Assembly (NCBI GenBank): GCA_037074615.1
Contig: CM073542.1
Coordinates: forward strand, 17,438,001 to 17,502,000
Reading direction: 5' to 3'
Length of the DNA stretch: 64,000 nt
From: Leucaena leucocephala
Lineage: Eukaryota; Streptophyta; Magnoliopsida; Fabales; Fabaceae
The translations under genes were made by a program, and so were the position numbers. The notes beneath the pieces are model-generated. The model did no database searches. It saw only the letters and a list, made by a program, of their open reading frames with translations, and was not told the DNA's origin. Below, one piece after another: positions 1-12,380 of the stretch. Each line of letters begins with the position of its first letter. Positions within the stretch are counted from its first letter, which is position 1.

Positions 1-400
1 TGACTTTTAGTCACAATTGGAGTGCTTTTTTGTCGCAACCAAAACTCTTATCCATCAAATTTTCTTCGCTGTGATTTTTAGTCATAACTAAATTGACACT
101 TAGTCACGACCAAAAATTCGTGCTTAATTCAGATTTACTCTATTTGATTTTTAGTCACTGCCGGAGTGATATTTTGTCGGAACAAAAAATTTTAGATTTT
201 AAGAAATAGCTTTCTGTGATTTTTAGTAGCAACCAAAGTGACATTTGGTCACAACCAAAAGTCCTGATTCAAAAATTTTGCTCTCTATGACTAATAATCA
301 TGACGTGAAGTTCATTTTTGTCGTAATCTCTGTTCTCTATGATTGTTAGTTGCGACCTAGATAACTTTTTGTCGCAACTTGAGTGCTTTATATTGTGATT
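1..400. repeat. Degenerate minisatellite, roughly 70-bp period
   Basis: The motif 'TTTTTAGTCAC..ACC' followed by 'TTTTGTCGCAACC' recurs near positions 5, 74, 148, 221, 292 and 340. This gives a diverged tandem array of about six units. Each unit is built from two related half-units, one with AGTCACAACC and one with TGTCGCAACC. It lies just upstream of a gypsy gag remnant, so it may be part of that element's LTR or leader, but no matching second copy is in the window. Confidence 0.55.
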
Positions 401-476
401 ACTTGATCTCAATTTATGAAATTGTTATATCTGTACTATACTTTATATCCTAAATAATTTTTTTAGTGTGATTTAC

Positions 477-2010
477 ATGACCAGAAGCTCTGAATCCTTT
501 CCTTTGGACAAAGAAATCAATAGAACACTTAGGCAAATTAGGAAAGCTAAAATCTTAAATTAAGCTAGTATTGCATTTGTTATTGAGCTCAATTCTTCTG
601 GTGAATCTATTGCAGCTGAAACTAAATTTGCATCAGGTGATATCTTAGATAATCATTTTGTCATGGAGCATGTTAATGAAGGTGAAGCTTATATTCATAA
701 TCAGAATAATCAAAATGAGTAACATGGAGATAATAACATGAATAATAGAAGGGCATGTAAAAGTATAAGATAACTCACTTCTTTTAATGCAAACTATGAT
801 CCTTTTCACACCTGTCCTACTTTGGATGTTAATTTTAAGTTGGAAGATCCTTTGTTAAGTAACTTACCAAAGTTTTATGGATTGGTAGGTGAGGATCCTT
901 TCAAGCATTTGAAGACTATGCAATAGGTTTGCTTATCTATAAAACCTGTAGGTATTGACATGGATATTATGCAGAGACAAGTATTCGATTTTACACTTGA
1001 AGGAAAGGCAAAAGAATAGTTTTATATGCTGCCACATCATACACCTCAAGCCTTGGATTCCTGGAATAACTTAAGGACTACTTTCTTAGAGAGATATTTC
1101 CCTATTTTCAAAACTGCTACATTGAGGAAGGAAATCTTTGCTACAAAATAGTATGCTCAAGCTAGATGTCCATACCACCAGATTCTAATTAAGTATTTGG
1201 TACAATATTTTCATTTAGGATTTCGTATAGCATATAGAAATAATTTGGATACAGCTGTTGGGGGTTCCATTGATGATTTAACTCCTGATGAAGCATGGAA
1301 TTTGATTGAGAAGATAGCAAACAATGACCAGTAGTATAGGGCTATGATTCTAGGCAGGTCCATGATGTTTCTGTAAGGTCTTCTCAAGATTATGATAGCT
1401 TATCTTCTCAAGTTACTACTATAAATGCTCAGATCAACAATTTAGCTTCTCAATTGAGCAATTCACATATTCATAGATGATACTCTCAAGCTCAAGTTGC
1501 TCCTAGTTGTCAGTTTTGTTCTTCTCCTATGCATACCGATATCAATTATCCTACACACTGTGAAGATGTATCATCCATCTATCAAAACAAACAAAACCAG
1601 TATCCACAAAGGAATCCATAGTCAAACACATATAATCAAGGATGGAGAGATCATCCTAATTTCAGATGGAGGGATGGAGGTAGAGACAAGAATTTTAGGC
1701 CAAACAGATTCAACAATGACAAGCAAGTGGCTAAATCTTCTAGAGCTATAGAAGTACCTACTATTGCAAATGATGAAGGAATATCTGATATAATCAAGAG
1801 CATTAATGTGATAAACTCAAATATAAATTCCATAAACACAAACTTTAGCTCTAACTTCAAGGACTTGAGATCTACAATGGAGAGCAACCTAGTAATGATA
1901 AATTTCAAGTTTGCTGCCTTGGAGAGTAAAATAAAACAATGGGAAACAAAAGCTATAAATATGAATGGCTATGTATCACAGCTAGCTAATTCAGTAAGTG
2001 ATGTTTAGGC
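477..2010 (+). pseudogene. Gypsy-type gag remnant
   Basis: One reading frame opens at the ATG at 477 and can be followed to about 1335. It resembles the capsid-type gag of Ty3/gypsy elements of the Athila/Tat kind: 'LPKFYGLVGEDPFKHL' near 868 and a 'TTFLERYFP' block near 1080. The frame is broken by seven TAA/TAG codons, most in contexts expected for Gln or Trp. Beyond 1335 it shifts frame but stays coding-like to about 2010. In a live element this protein would form the virus-like particle. Lineage assignment is by motif memory only. Confidence 0.7.
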
Positions 2011-2389
2011 AAGAATCAATGGAAATCTACCTTCAAATACAGTTGTTAACCCCAAATCTGTGAATGCTATAAGTTTGAAAGGTGGAAAGTAAGTTAGGTA
2101 ATAAGTTACAGACACTAAAAATGAAGAGGAATGTGAGGTAGACGCTGATTTTATAGTCTAATGATAAATAACATTGAGAAGTCTGAAAGCAAGAAGGAAT
2201 CACAAATCCTTGGGAAGAAAAAGGTTATATTTGATCTTATAGAAAGTTAAATTGACCATGCATAAGATTCTAAAGGTTGTGAATAGCCAAACAACAAGGA
2301 AACTGAGCTACTTGAGGCTATGGAGTCTAAGGTAGGAAATCCTAGAGTTGACACCATTGAAGAAACACAATCAGTCGTAAATTCATAGC

Positions 2390-2590
2390 TCAAGTAGCAA
2401 GAAACATTTTAGTTCAAGTTAAGGACCTTGTTTTTCCTATAAACTTTTATATTTTGGATATGTCAAATGAGTCTCTCGATAATAGTACTGTTGTTCTAGG
2501 AAGGTCATTCTTGAGGACAGCTAACACCATGATTTGCATGAAAGATGAAATTATTAAAATGGAATTTGGTGGGGCACATAATTTAGTTTA
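2390..2590 (+). pseudogene. Gypsy protease C-terminal remnant
   Basis: A short frame contains 'FYILDM' and then 'VVLGRSFLRTA' and 'IIKMEFGG'. This is the conserved second half of the aspartic protease domain of Athila/Tat-type gypsy polyproteins. The upstream catalytic Asp-Ser/Thr-Gly segment is not recognisable between 2010 and 2390. Reverse transcriptase and integrase are absent: the sequence passes directly into an LTR-like repeat at 2602. The element is therefore a truncated gag-protease relic. Confidence 0.65.
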
Positions 2591-2601
2591 ACATGTATAG
2601 A

Positions 2602-5600
2602 TGTCATATCCCCAATTTTCCTATCTGATATGCGTGTACAATTTATCTGAAATGGATATGAGTTTCTTGGAATAAACTGTATCAGATTGAGAAAGGAAAG
2701 GGAAGGATTAATAACTAAGAAAATAATAGGGACCTAAACAAAAATTAGAAACTTTGAAGGCAAAAAGTGAAAGTAGAAGAAAAAAGAGGGACCTAAATGC
2801 AATTAATGAAAAGTTCAGGGACTAAAGTGTAATTATTCAAAAGTTGAGGGACCTAAATGTAAATATGGAAAAGTTTAGCCAAAATAGGCCAAAAATACCC
2901 AAAATTAGATCAAATCCAAATTTTACCAATATATAGACAAAAATATTCCGGTCAGTTTAACGAAACACAGAATTTTGATTTGAGGTCCCAATTAATTGAT
3001 ATAAATTCCTAAAGTCAGAAGAAATTATTACAGTATTTTTTAGATCTCATAATCAGATGATACTTTATAGGAAATTTATATATTTAATATAAGAATTTAT
3101 AAAATTGATAGAATCAAAAAAGGAATCCTGTAGAAGCCATACGGAATTTTACAGTAAAATAAAATACTCGACAAATAGGATCGGGAGAGTTGTACAGTGA
3201 ATTGAGCCATAAAAATAATACAGGAAATAAGCCCATAATAAGGCCCAAATGGCGCCATCATGAGCCCATTAAGGTAACTGGACAGTTATGTGGGCCAGAG
3301 ACCAGAGCAGTCCAGGAAAAGTGCGAAATTATGAAAATGTCCCTGGATATCCATACTGTACCAGTAATGGATGGAGGTCATTTTGATCATTTTGGACAGG
3401 CTAAAAATGTGGGACATAGTATAAATATGATTATATAGAACCAATATATTCCCTGAGGCAGTGTAAAGAGGGGTGAAATGACAATTATGCCTTTAGGGTT
3501 AATATAGTGCAAGAAAGGACACCAAGGATATTTTGGTCATTTTCTAAGGGATGGATGATAGATAAATACTCATTCTAACATTTTTAATGGTATGATAAGT
3601 CTAGAAATTAATTTTCAGGATAGAATACATATCCTGGTATATTATAAAGAAAATAGGAACAGAAAACAGTTCGGTTGTTGTGAAACTGCTCCGATCGGTA
3701 CTGGATTGGACTAGAATTTTTTCAGAAGCTTCCTTACATGGGCAGCACGCCACCTAACCCTCTTAGGTGTCCCATGATCTGTCCCACATGATGTCATAAT
3801 TAGTTTTTTTAGAAAAAATTAAATCCAAGATTAAATGTGAGCCCTTGGATCAAATAGTGACCAAATTAATCTTGGCCATCCATTTCAACCCAAATATCTC
3901 TATAAATACCCCCCTATTCAGATCATTTTGGTATGCATGGTGAACGTTAGAGAAACTCTTGCAAAATTTCTATTCAACCAAGAAAGAAGCAACCAAAGTG
4001 AAGTAACAATTAAGGTAATCATCTCCCTTGATCTTGAGCTTTGTTCTAGCAAGTTAGCTCATGGTTTTAAGGGGTTTCCATGATATATTTCCCTTATGGT
4101 TGTTGCTGTAAGTGCTGATCATATATGGTTAAAATATGAGTTTTATGTTATGGATAGTTTAGACAAGCTTAAACAAGCTAGAATCAAGTGGTATAAGCTT
4201 GGGAATTCAAGTATGTTTGGATTTAGGGTTTTGTGTTCTCACTGGTACTGTATGTGGTACTGTTCATATGATGGAATTTCATGATTTTGATGCTTCCAAT
4301 GAGTTTAAAATGGAAAATTGTGTGGGGATAAAGTAGGAGAACAAGTATTGGAAGCATTGGAATCAAAATGTGAATTTTTGGAAAAAGGGACATCCATTTC
4401 GGTTTGGTACTGTAGCAATTAGTATGTTTTGATTTTGGAAATTATGATTTCATATTTGGATTCTACATGAAAAATTATGTGGAAATGAACCATGAGAATT
4501 TATTTTGGAAAGATGGAAGTAGGAAACATAAAGTAGAGAAAGAAAGTGAGCTAGTGAAAACCTAGTCTTGGTTTTGTGTTCAAGTTGAGTTGTAACTTGG
4601 TATTATTTTGTAATAGATAGATTTTGACATTTGTGAAGGAAGGAAATCATCCCAAGAAGGTCTTGACCAAGATAGCTAAGAGGTAGCAAGGATACCTAAC
4701 TATAACTCATGTTTGTTTAATTGTTTTGCTTGCTTGTTGATTATGGTGTTTGGTTGAGCTTGAGCTTATGTCATCATGTTATGATGAAGTATGAATGATT
4801 GCAACTACTTGCAAGTTATGTCATGACAATATGCATGTTATAGTTTGCTTATGTACCATTATGAAGTAGCTCCCATCATATGATAACATGTTAAGCATTC
4901 AATTATTCATGCATGATATTATAGTTTGTGTAACTTGCTATTGGGATTTTTATGAAATCTCATTCCTTCCACATGCATAACTATATTTTAGGTGCTGGAT
5001 CCTCTCAAGGGAAAACAGTGAATGTTGATGATTAAGTTTGTATAATAAGTTATATGACTTACATGACAATATGGGATGATATGCTAGCATGCATGGTGTA
5101 TGTTTCTGTAACCCTATTGTGAGGCCGTGGTGATGTGACAATGATTTTGATGTGTAAATCAACGAGTTTTAGTCTAAAATTTGGTGTGAGGATAGCTAAG
5201 ATACAGAGATTTAAATGGACACCAAGAACGCCTTAATTGGATAAGTAACCGAATTGTTATGATTTTCCAAAGTTGAAACTAAAATCTGGAATTGAGATAA
5301 AGTAAACGATTAAAGATAGCGACGTTCACACGATGATTTTATATATCAAATGAACGTGTTTTTATATAAAATTTGGTGATCTTAAAGAGGGCATCTAAAG
5401 ATTTATTTCCATTGGTAACATGGTTCATTTGGATAAGTAACCAAAGAGAAATGAATTTTTAAAGTTAAGGCAAAGAAACTGGAACTTCCAGATTTTATCA
5501 AATGAACAGTGATTTTTAACCAATAAATTGATTTCGTGTGGACCAGAGAACCTCAATTTCATATTTCCCCCCAAATATTTATGAAAGAGATTTGGTTAGA

Positions 5601-5755
5601 AATTAGAATAGCATTATTTCGATTTTTCTACAATTAATTATGAATTTTCAAAGTAGGGTACATGTTCTGGAATTACTAAATGAACAGTACTCCCGAGAGC
5701 AAATCTTTTGGAAATGGATATTTTCAAAGCAAGAAACAACCTTAAAACTGATACC
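2602..5755 (+). mobile_element. LTR-like repeat related to the solo LTR at 47488
   Basis: It begins TGTCATATCCC, as does the solo LTR at 47488. Blocks match along its length: 3090-3210 with 47730-47850, and 5610-5690 with 49700-49770. A TATAAATA box at 3901 corresponds to the one at 48737. It is probably an LTR of the same gypsy family, in the same direction. The right edge is uncertain: no TG...CA end with a matching target duplication was found, and 5756 onward belongs to an inverted repeat. No gene was seen inside; short open frames at 3190 and 4096 match nothing recognised. Confidence 0.55.
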
Positions 5756-5809
5756 AATTTGTAAAATTCTCTATATTATAACTACTATTAGTTACTTGAA
5801 CCCATTTTG
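5756..5809. repeat. Left arm of a 53-bp inverted repeat
   Basis: This stretch is the reverse complement of 14107-14159, with only about two differences (one substitution, one single-base indel). The shared core reads ACTACTATTAGTTACTTGAA. The arms are 8.3 kb apart now, but about 2 kb apart if the copia element 6504-12813 and one copy of its target duplication are removed. Confidence 0.75.
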
Positions 5810-6498
5810 ATCAAATTGAATAATTATGGGTTATTTGATTGTTCAAGTTATTTAAATTTAGAAATAATGGTATTTAATATTGAAATAAAGATTTAGATCT
5901 TGTGAGTGAGATTTGAAAATTGGAGGTAAAATTGAGAATTTTAAATCTACGTAATTAAATTGATTATTTGTTGAGCAATTTGATATTAATAATTTGATGG
6001 ATTATTTTGATATTTATGATATAATGTGAATATTGGCAATTTTGAATGAGATCTTAAGATTAGAAATTAGAGTTTTTAGATGATTTGGGGAGTTTGATGT
6101 TAAATAAGGATTTTAAAGGGTATAATAGAGTTGATACAATATAGGCTTATCATTAGAATGATAATTTGAGAAATATATAAATTGTAGTTATTTTTCTTCA
6201 GGATTAAAGTGAGCAAATTTAGGGATTTTATGATGATTGGATAACAATTTTAATGTTATAAAGTTATTGGATGATAAAGTTGAGATTAGGATAGAGAAAT
6301 TAAGTTTGGTATTGAATTAATAATTTCTGAATAAAATAGAGTTAGAAGAGAAAAGTGAGTATTTATTTAAAAATATATGTTATGTCAAATTAATAACTTA
6401 TTAATGCACATTTGTATAAATTATGTATATTAACTAGTGAATTGTGAATTAAGCAAGGGGCTCCTCATTTATGGTACTTTTATTAGCTTTAGTGAGAG
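5810..6498. other. AT-rich non-coding sequence
   Basis: No coding frame or recognisable domain was seen. The stretch is AT-rich and was continuous with 12819 onward before the copia element inserted, as shown by the GTAAC duplication at 6499-6503 and 12814-12818. Confidence 0.5.
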
Positions 6499-6503
6499 GT
6501 AAC

Positions 6504-8380
6504 TGAAAGGAATTGGAAGACATGCAGCGGAAATTAATTTAAAATTTTTTCCATTCCTTGCTAGGATCTACTATATGTGTTTAAGTCAAGTGGGAAGAAG
6601 TATTACCCTTAGTGTGCCTCAGTGACTTCCACAGCTTTTGGTCACGACGTTCACAGCTTCTTTCCGCGGCTCGTGCTCCCTTTCGATTGCAAGAAGTCGA
6701 CGACTCAGGTCAGCTTCCTCTACTGGTATCCACACGAACAGCGTTCCAACCACGAACGACGTGCTAGCGGCTCTTGTCCCTCCAGGACTTTCTCAAGAGT
6801 TCGTCCTCTCTGTCTCTATTTTGACAATTTCTTATCTGCAAACCCTTTGCTCAGTCCCCTTCGGCCTTTCTGTGTTCTATGTATATCTCTATGCAAAACG
6901 TAGCTCCTAATATCAGATATATAGTATACTCTGCGTTTTCTTCTACCGAATTGGATTTTAGGAGTTAATCTTATATTAATTCTGAATTAATATATTATCA
7001 TATATTGTATAATTTGATAAGAAACTAATTAAATAAATAATTTTAAATCCGTCCCACAGATTTAATTCACCTATTTATTTAACTTAAAATAAAGCTAAGA
7101 CTGAACTGTATTTGATTTATTCTCATAAATCAAATTTGAGATATCATATCAATTGAATTTTAAATTCAAATGTGATAGAGATTTAATTTATCCTTATAAA
7201 TTAAATCTTATAAATATCTCTTATATGAGATATCCTATCAATTTGAATTTCAAATTCAATCGTGATAGAGATTTAATTTATCCTTATAAATTAAATCTTA
7301 TAAATATCTCTTATATGAGATATCCTATCAATTTGAATTTCAAATTAAAACATGATAGAGATTTAATTTATCCTTATAAATTAAATCTCATATATCTCTT
7401 ATATATAATGTATATATACAAATTTATATATATATATATATATATACGAATATAAATATAAATAAATATATATACATCTATCCTGGATCATTCATTGAAT
7501 CTGGACATGTCTTAGATTCAATGAATCTGGACATCATAGCTCGTGTTGGGCTATTTTGTGTGCGACCATGTAGGCCCATATGAAGTTGGCAGTGGGCCAT
7601 TTGTTATACTAGCCCACAAGTCACAAGCGGTCTCTAGCAAGACATAATGACTACCCAAATCATATGAGGATCGTTAAACGATGTAATCTTTTATACAACC
7701 ATATCATGTCCCTTCTGTCACGCGATATTTTGGTCATGGTTGAGGCATGGATAATGTCATCCTCCTATTCCTGACCGTTACTTTCTCGATCCCTGAGTAG
7801 TCTGACTATAGAAATGGAACTACCTTTCCATTATAGTATGGCCATACATTTCTCAGACTCACTCATCGAGAGGCCCAGTAATATCTCTCTACGAATGTGA
7901 GGGACAAATTCCATCTTGACCATTCATATTTCTCCGCATGAAAAACCACTAAGCCCGAACATAGTCTTTATGATCACTCGGTCAAAAGTGACTTTTGACT
8001 AGGTCAAAGCTGAGCGTTTGTCATGTAGGAATCCATGATGATCTCAGGTCAAAGGGCATATTGACATGGTTTGTATATGAGAGAAGCTTATGATGTTACC
8101 CATACAATTCTCTTATAGCGGGTCAGTCCAACACCTTGTACTCTTACATGTGCCTATGACTTTGATTTATATCTCTATACATCTTCAAAGTCATGCTGGT
8201 CTTATTTCATCTGTGCTCCCGCAAAGATGACCGACCAGGGACATTTAGGATAAGATCATGAATTATCCAAGGATGGTCATCACAATAAACATGCAAATAA
8301 TATGATAATACAATTAATAAATTCATAAATCAATAATGTTCATAAGACAATGATTGACCCCTAGGGCACGATTTTCAACA
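6504..8380 (-). repeat. 3' LTR of element A (1877 bp)
   Basis: On the minus strand it begins TGTTGAAAATCGTGCCC at 8380 and ends in TTTCA at 6504. It is preceded (8381-8391) by a polypurine tract that reads AGTGGGAGGT on the minus strand. It contains a 90-bp tandem array around 7120-7400 and a perfect hairpin with 12-bp arms (TTCATTGAATCT) near 7490-7525. Open frames inside it (6622-6910, 7153-7455) come from non-coding LTR sequence. Confidence 0.9.
7120..7400. repeat. Three 90-bp tandem repeats rich in hairpins
   Basis: The string TGATAGAGATTTAATTTAT recurs at intervals of exactly 90 bp (near 7173, 7263, 7353). Each unit holds the perfect palindrome GATTTAATTTAT / ATAAATTAAATC around a CCTT loop. 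It also holds ATATCTC/GAGATAT arms and a TTTGAATT/AATTCAAA palindrome. Because 90 is divisible by three, the array yields a false 30-residue repeat in translation. Confidence 0.85.
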
Positions 8381-8394
8381 ACCTCCCACTTGCA

Positions 8395-11045
8395 CTAGGT
8401 ACAATTATTAATTTGACTAATTCCCATTGACCTAACATGACGCTCATGCTTTGCCTGCACAAGCGGCTTTGTTAGAGGATCAGCAACATTATCTTCTCTT
8501 GCTACTTTGCATATTTTTATATCACCTCTATCATTGATTTCTCTGATGAGATGAAACCGCCTGAATATATGCTTGGTCCTTTGATGTGACCTAGGCTCTT
8601 TGGCCTGTGCAATGGCACCGCTATTGTCACAGAGCAAAGTTATTGGATCTAAGATGGTAGGTATCACCCCTAATTCTGTGATGAACTTCCTGATCCAAAT
8701 AGCTTCCTTAGCTACATCAGATGCTGCTATATACTTAGCTTCCATTGCAGAATCTGCTACAGTGCCCTGCTTAGAGCTCTTCCAACTTACTGCTCCATTA
8801 TTGAGGAGGAATATATATCCAGACTGCGATTTTTGGTCATCCTGGTCAGTTTGGAAACTTGCATCTGTGTAACCAGTTACACAGAGTTCGTCATCCAATC
8901 CACCAAAGACCAAGAATAAGTCCTTAGTCCTTCTTAAGTACTTAAGAATATTCTTGACAGCAGTTCAATGGCCCTCACCAGGGTCCTGTTGATATCTACT
9001 AGTCATACTCAAGGCAAACGAGACATCCGGTCGAGTACATAACATAGCGTACATGATAGATCCTATAGCCGAGGCATATGAAACTTTACTCATACGACCT
9101 CGCTAATCAGATGTACTAGGACACAGATCTTTGCTGAGGTGAATACCATGAGACATGGGTATGAAACCCCTCTTTGATTTGTGCATACTGAACCTATGCA
9201 GTATTTTGTCTATGTATGTACTCTGACTGAGTCCTAGAAGTCTTTTAGATCTATCTCTATAGATTCTGATTCCTAGGATGTAGGTGGCTTCACCCAAGTC
9301 TTTCATCGAGAAAAATTTTCCTAACCAAGACTTGACAATCTGCAAGGTAGGAATGTCATTCCCAATAAGTAGGATGTCATCGACATAAAGTACCAAAAAC
9401 ACAACTGTGCTCCCACTAACCTTCTTGTACACATAAGGTTCATCAATGTTTTGAAGAAATCCAAATTCTTTGACTACTTCATCAAAACGATGATTCCAAC
9501 TCCGAGAGGCTTGCTTCAGTCCATAAATAGACCTTTGAAGCTTGCACGCTTTACCAGAGTCCTCAGAACGCACAAACCCTTCAGGTTGTGTCATGTACAC
9601 ATCCTCAAGGAGTTTCCATTAAGGAAAGCTGTCTTGACGTCCATCTGCCATATTTCATAGTCATAATATGCTACTATGGCAAAGAGAATTCTGATTGATT
9701 TGGCCATTGCAATTGGGGAAAAGGTCTCATCATAGTCTACACCATGAGTTTGAGTAAATCCTTTTGCAACCAGTCGTGCCTTGAAGACATTTACATTGCC
9801 ATCCATGTCAGTTTTCTCCTTAAAAACCCACTTGCATCCGACAATTTTTACACCTTTAGGCGGCTCGACTAAGGTCCAAACCTTATTGTTGTACATGGAT
9901 TGCATCTCAGACTTTATGGCATTAAGCTATTTTTTATAGTTTGGTCCCACTATAGCTTCTCGATAGGTAGTCGGCTCATTATGCTCAATGAGCAACACAT
10001 CACGACTATTAGAAATCAGAAATCCATATCTCTGAGGCTAAAGTCGTGTCCTATTAGATTTTCGTGGACCTTGTGTGACTTGAGGAGTCTCAACAACTTG
10101 TTGTGAGTCTTCTCTATTTTCCATCTGCAGTTATGTGGTGTCTTGTGGCTCTCAAACTTCTTCGAGGTGTACCTTACTCCCACTGGTTCTTTTAGAGATA
10201 AATTCTCGTTCGAGAAAGATACCATTTCTGATAACAAATACTTTGTTATCAGCAAGGTTGTAGACGTAATATCCCTTGGTTTCCTTAGGATCCCATAAAA
10301 AGGCACCTTGAGGATTTGGGCGCTAATTTGTCTGAGGCTTGTTGCTTAACATAGACCTCACATCCCCAAATCTTGAGGAAAGACAAACTAGGCATCCTCC
10401 CAGTCCATATCTTATACGGAGTCTTTTTAATTGCCTTAGATGGAACACTATTGAGTGTGAACGCAGCTTTCAATAGGCTATGGCCCCAAAAGGAGGGCGG
10501 AAGATCTGTTCGACTCATCATGGATTGAACCATATCTAATAGTGTTTGATTCCTCCGTTCAGAAATGCCATTCCATTATGGTGTCCCTGGAGGAGTCAAT
10601 TGTGAGACTATCCCACAACTCCTAAGATGATATATGAACTCTTGGCTCAAATATTCACCACCCCGATCAGATCGAAGGGCTTTAATTGTTTTGTCAAGCT
10701 GGTTTTGTACTTCATTTTGAAATATTTTAAACTTTTCAAAAGACTCAGATTTATATTTTATCAGATAGATATACCCATATCTGCTGAAATCATCTATGAA
10801 TATGATGAAGTATGAATAACCTCTTCTGGCATTTGTGTTCATCGGTCTACACACATCTGTATGTATGAGGCCCAATAAATCAGTGGCCCTCTCACTGTGC
10901 CCAGTGAAAGGTGACTTTGTCATCTTTCCTAACAAGCAAGACTCACAAGTGTCATATGATTCAAAATCAAATGAGTTTAGAAATCCATCTTGATGGAGTT
11001 TAGAAATGCGTTTCTCATTTATGTGGCCCAGACGACAGTGCCAGA
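8395..11045 (-). pseudogene. Copia pol of element A (integrase, RT, RNase H)
   Basis: Read on the minus strand: the GAG-pre-integrase segment near 11030 is thrown out of frame by a single-base loss. The integrase core (10935-10285) keeps all three acidic residues, in HTDVCRP, RSDRGGEY and SERRNQ. Reverse transcriptase (9905-9103) has the YVDD catalytic box (LYVDDILLIG). RNase H follows (8913-8395) with TDASF, AMEAKY and CDNSGAI. A few nonsense codons interrupt it, for example TAA where Gln is expected before WNGISERR and a stop near 8970. In a live element this polyprotein copies RNA to DNA and integrates it. Here few lesions separate the domains. Confidence 0.85.
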
Positions 11046-12380
11046 GTATGTGGGATTCAAATCATTTGGTTTGACCCTTTTGGCAGTTATGTTATAGATA
11101 TTTCCATGATTGGGTTGTTCCAAATTTAATATGTAATAATCAACATGCAAATCACCATGAGCATAGAAAATATCATTACGATAAATAGAACATCTACTAT
11201 TCCCAACAATGGAAGTGAAACCTTCCTTATCCAAATAAGAAAGTGAAACAATGTTACTACTTAAAGCAGGAACATAATAGCAATTGTTCAAAACTAACAA
11301 AAGCCCAGTGGGTAGAACTAATTCATAAGTGCATATAGCTAACGCAGCAACCCTTGCTCTGTTTCCAACTCGTAGGTCAACCTCACCCTTTTTCAGCTTC
11401 CTACTGTCCTTTAGTCCCTGTATATTTGTACAAATATGAGAACCACACGCAGTATCTAACACCCATGAGGTGGAAGTAGAAAGATAAATGTTTATAACAT
11501 AAATACCTGAAGCGATAGCCCCGCTATCCTTCTTTTTCTTTTCCAGATCTTCGAGGTAGAGTTTACAATTCCTCTTCCAATGACCAGGTTCATTGCAGAA
11601 GAAGCAGACTCCTTCCTTCGGAGGCTTTGCCTTCTTTGGTGCAGGCTTAGTTTTGGGCTTGCCTGACTCTTTGGTCTTACCTGATGAGCCATGACCCTTC
11701 CCCTTCCCCTTGCCTTTGCTTTTCTTTTTCATACCCTTTCCTTTCTGAACCATCAAAACACTATTGGGATTATTCTTAAGACTCGGCTCAGTAGTTTTAA
11801 TCATCCCATGCAGTTCAGAAATATATTTCTCCATGTTGTTCATGTTGTAGTTTATGACAAACTGGTCATAACTTTTGGGGAGTGAGTTCAAGATCAAATC
11901 TGTAGCTAACTCCTGGCTCATGGGAAATCCAAGCCTCTCAAGGTGATCAATGTACCCCTTCATCTTTAAGACATGAGTACTGACTGATGCACCTTCAGCC
12001 ATCTTGTAGGAATGTAAGGCCTTAGTGGTCTCATACCTCTCTTGCCTTGCCTGTTGCTGGAACATTTCCTTGAGATGCACAATCATCTCATAAGCCTCCA
12101 TGTGTTCCAGATCTCTTTGGAGCTCCGGAACCATGGTGGCTAGCATCAAGCATCCCACATCGACAGAGTCTTCCTTATGCTTCGTGTAAGTATCTCTCTG
12201 AGCTCTAGGAGCATTGGCCGCTGGCTCCTCAGTAATGGGTTAATCTAGGACATGCGCCTTTCTTTCCTGCTTGAGAATAATTCTCAAGTTCCTAAACCAG
12301 TCAAGAAAGTTTATCCCATTAATTTTGTCCTTCTCAACGACAGATCGCAGCGATAATGTAGCAATATTACTAGTCGTCAT
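11019..12380 (-). pseudogene. Copia gag-protease of element A
   Basis: The minus-strand frame probably starts at the ATG at 12380 (MTTSNIATLSLRSVVEKD). One TAA at 12240-12242 splits it, leaving an uninterrupted 379-codon stretch from 12158. It has a copia gag core, a Lys/Gly-rich stretch (GKGMKKKSKGKGKGKGH), a complete CCHC zinc knuckle (CFFCNEPGHWKRNC) and a protease domain. The protease active site reads VLDTACGSHIC, with Ala where the family normally has Gly. The domain ends near 11045 at a frameshift into integrase. Gag packages the RNA and protease matures the polyprotein. Confidence 0.8.

Noticed and set aside
1..400. CRISPR-like array
   Set aside because: The repeats are diverged, the spacing is irregular, the spacers resemble each other, and the window is eukaryotic.
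6622..6910. Two overlapping open frames conserved among the LTR copies (also 17124-17411, 30835-31125, minus strand 40405-40602)
   Set aside because: Reading frame and starts differ between copies and the segments lie inside the LTR. The similarity is due to common LTR descent, not to protein conservation.
7153..7455. Open frame with a 30-residue repeat (RDLIYPYKLNLINISYMRYP), also at 17498-17752 and on the minus strand at 39728-40060
   Set aside because: It is the translation of the 90-bp LTR hairpin repeat. It appears in LTRs of both orientations, lies in non-coding LTR sequence, and its length follows repeat copy number.
8600..8872. Plus-strand open frames across element A (for example 8600-8872, 9451-9660, 11691-11885)
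   Set aside because: They are antisense shadows of the minus-strand copia polyprotein, which has clear domain motifs.
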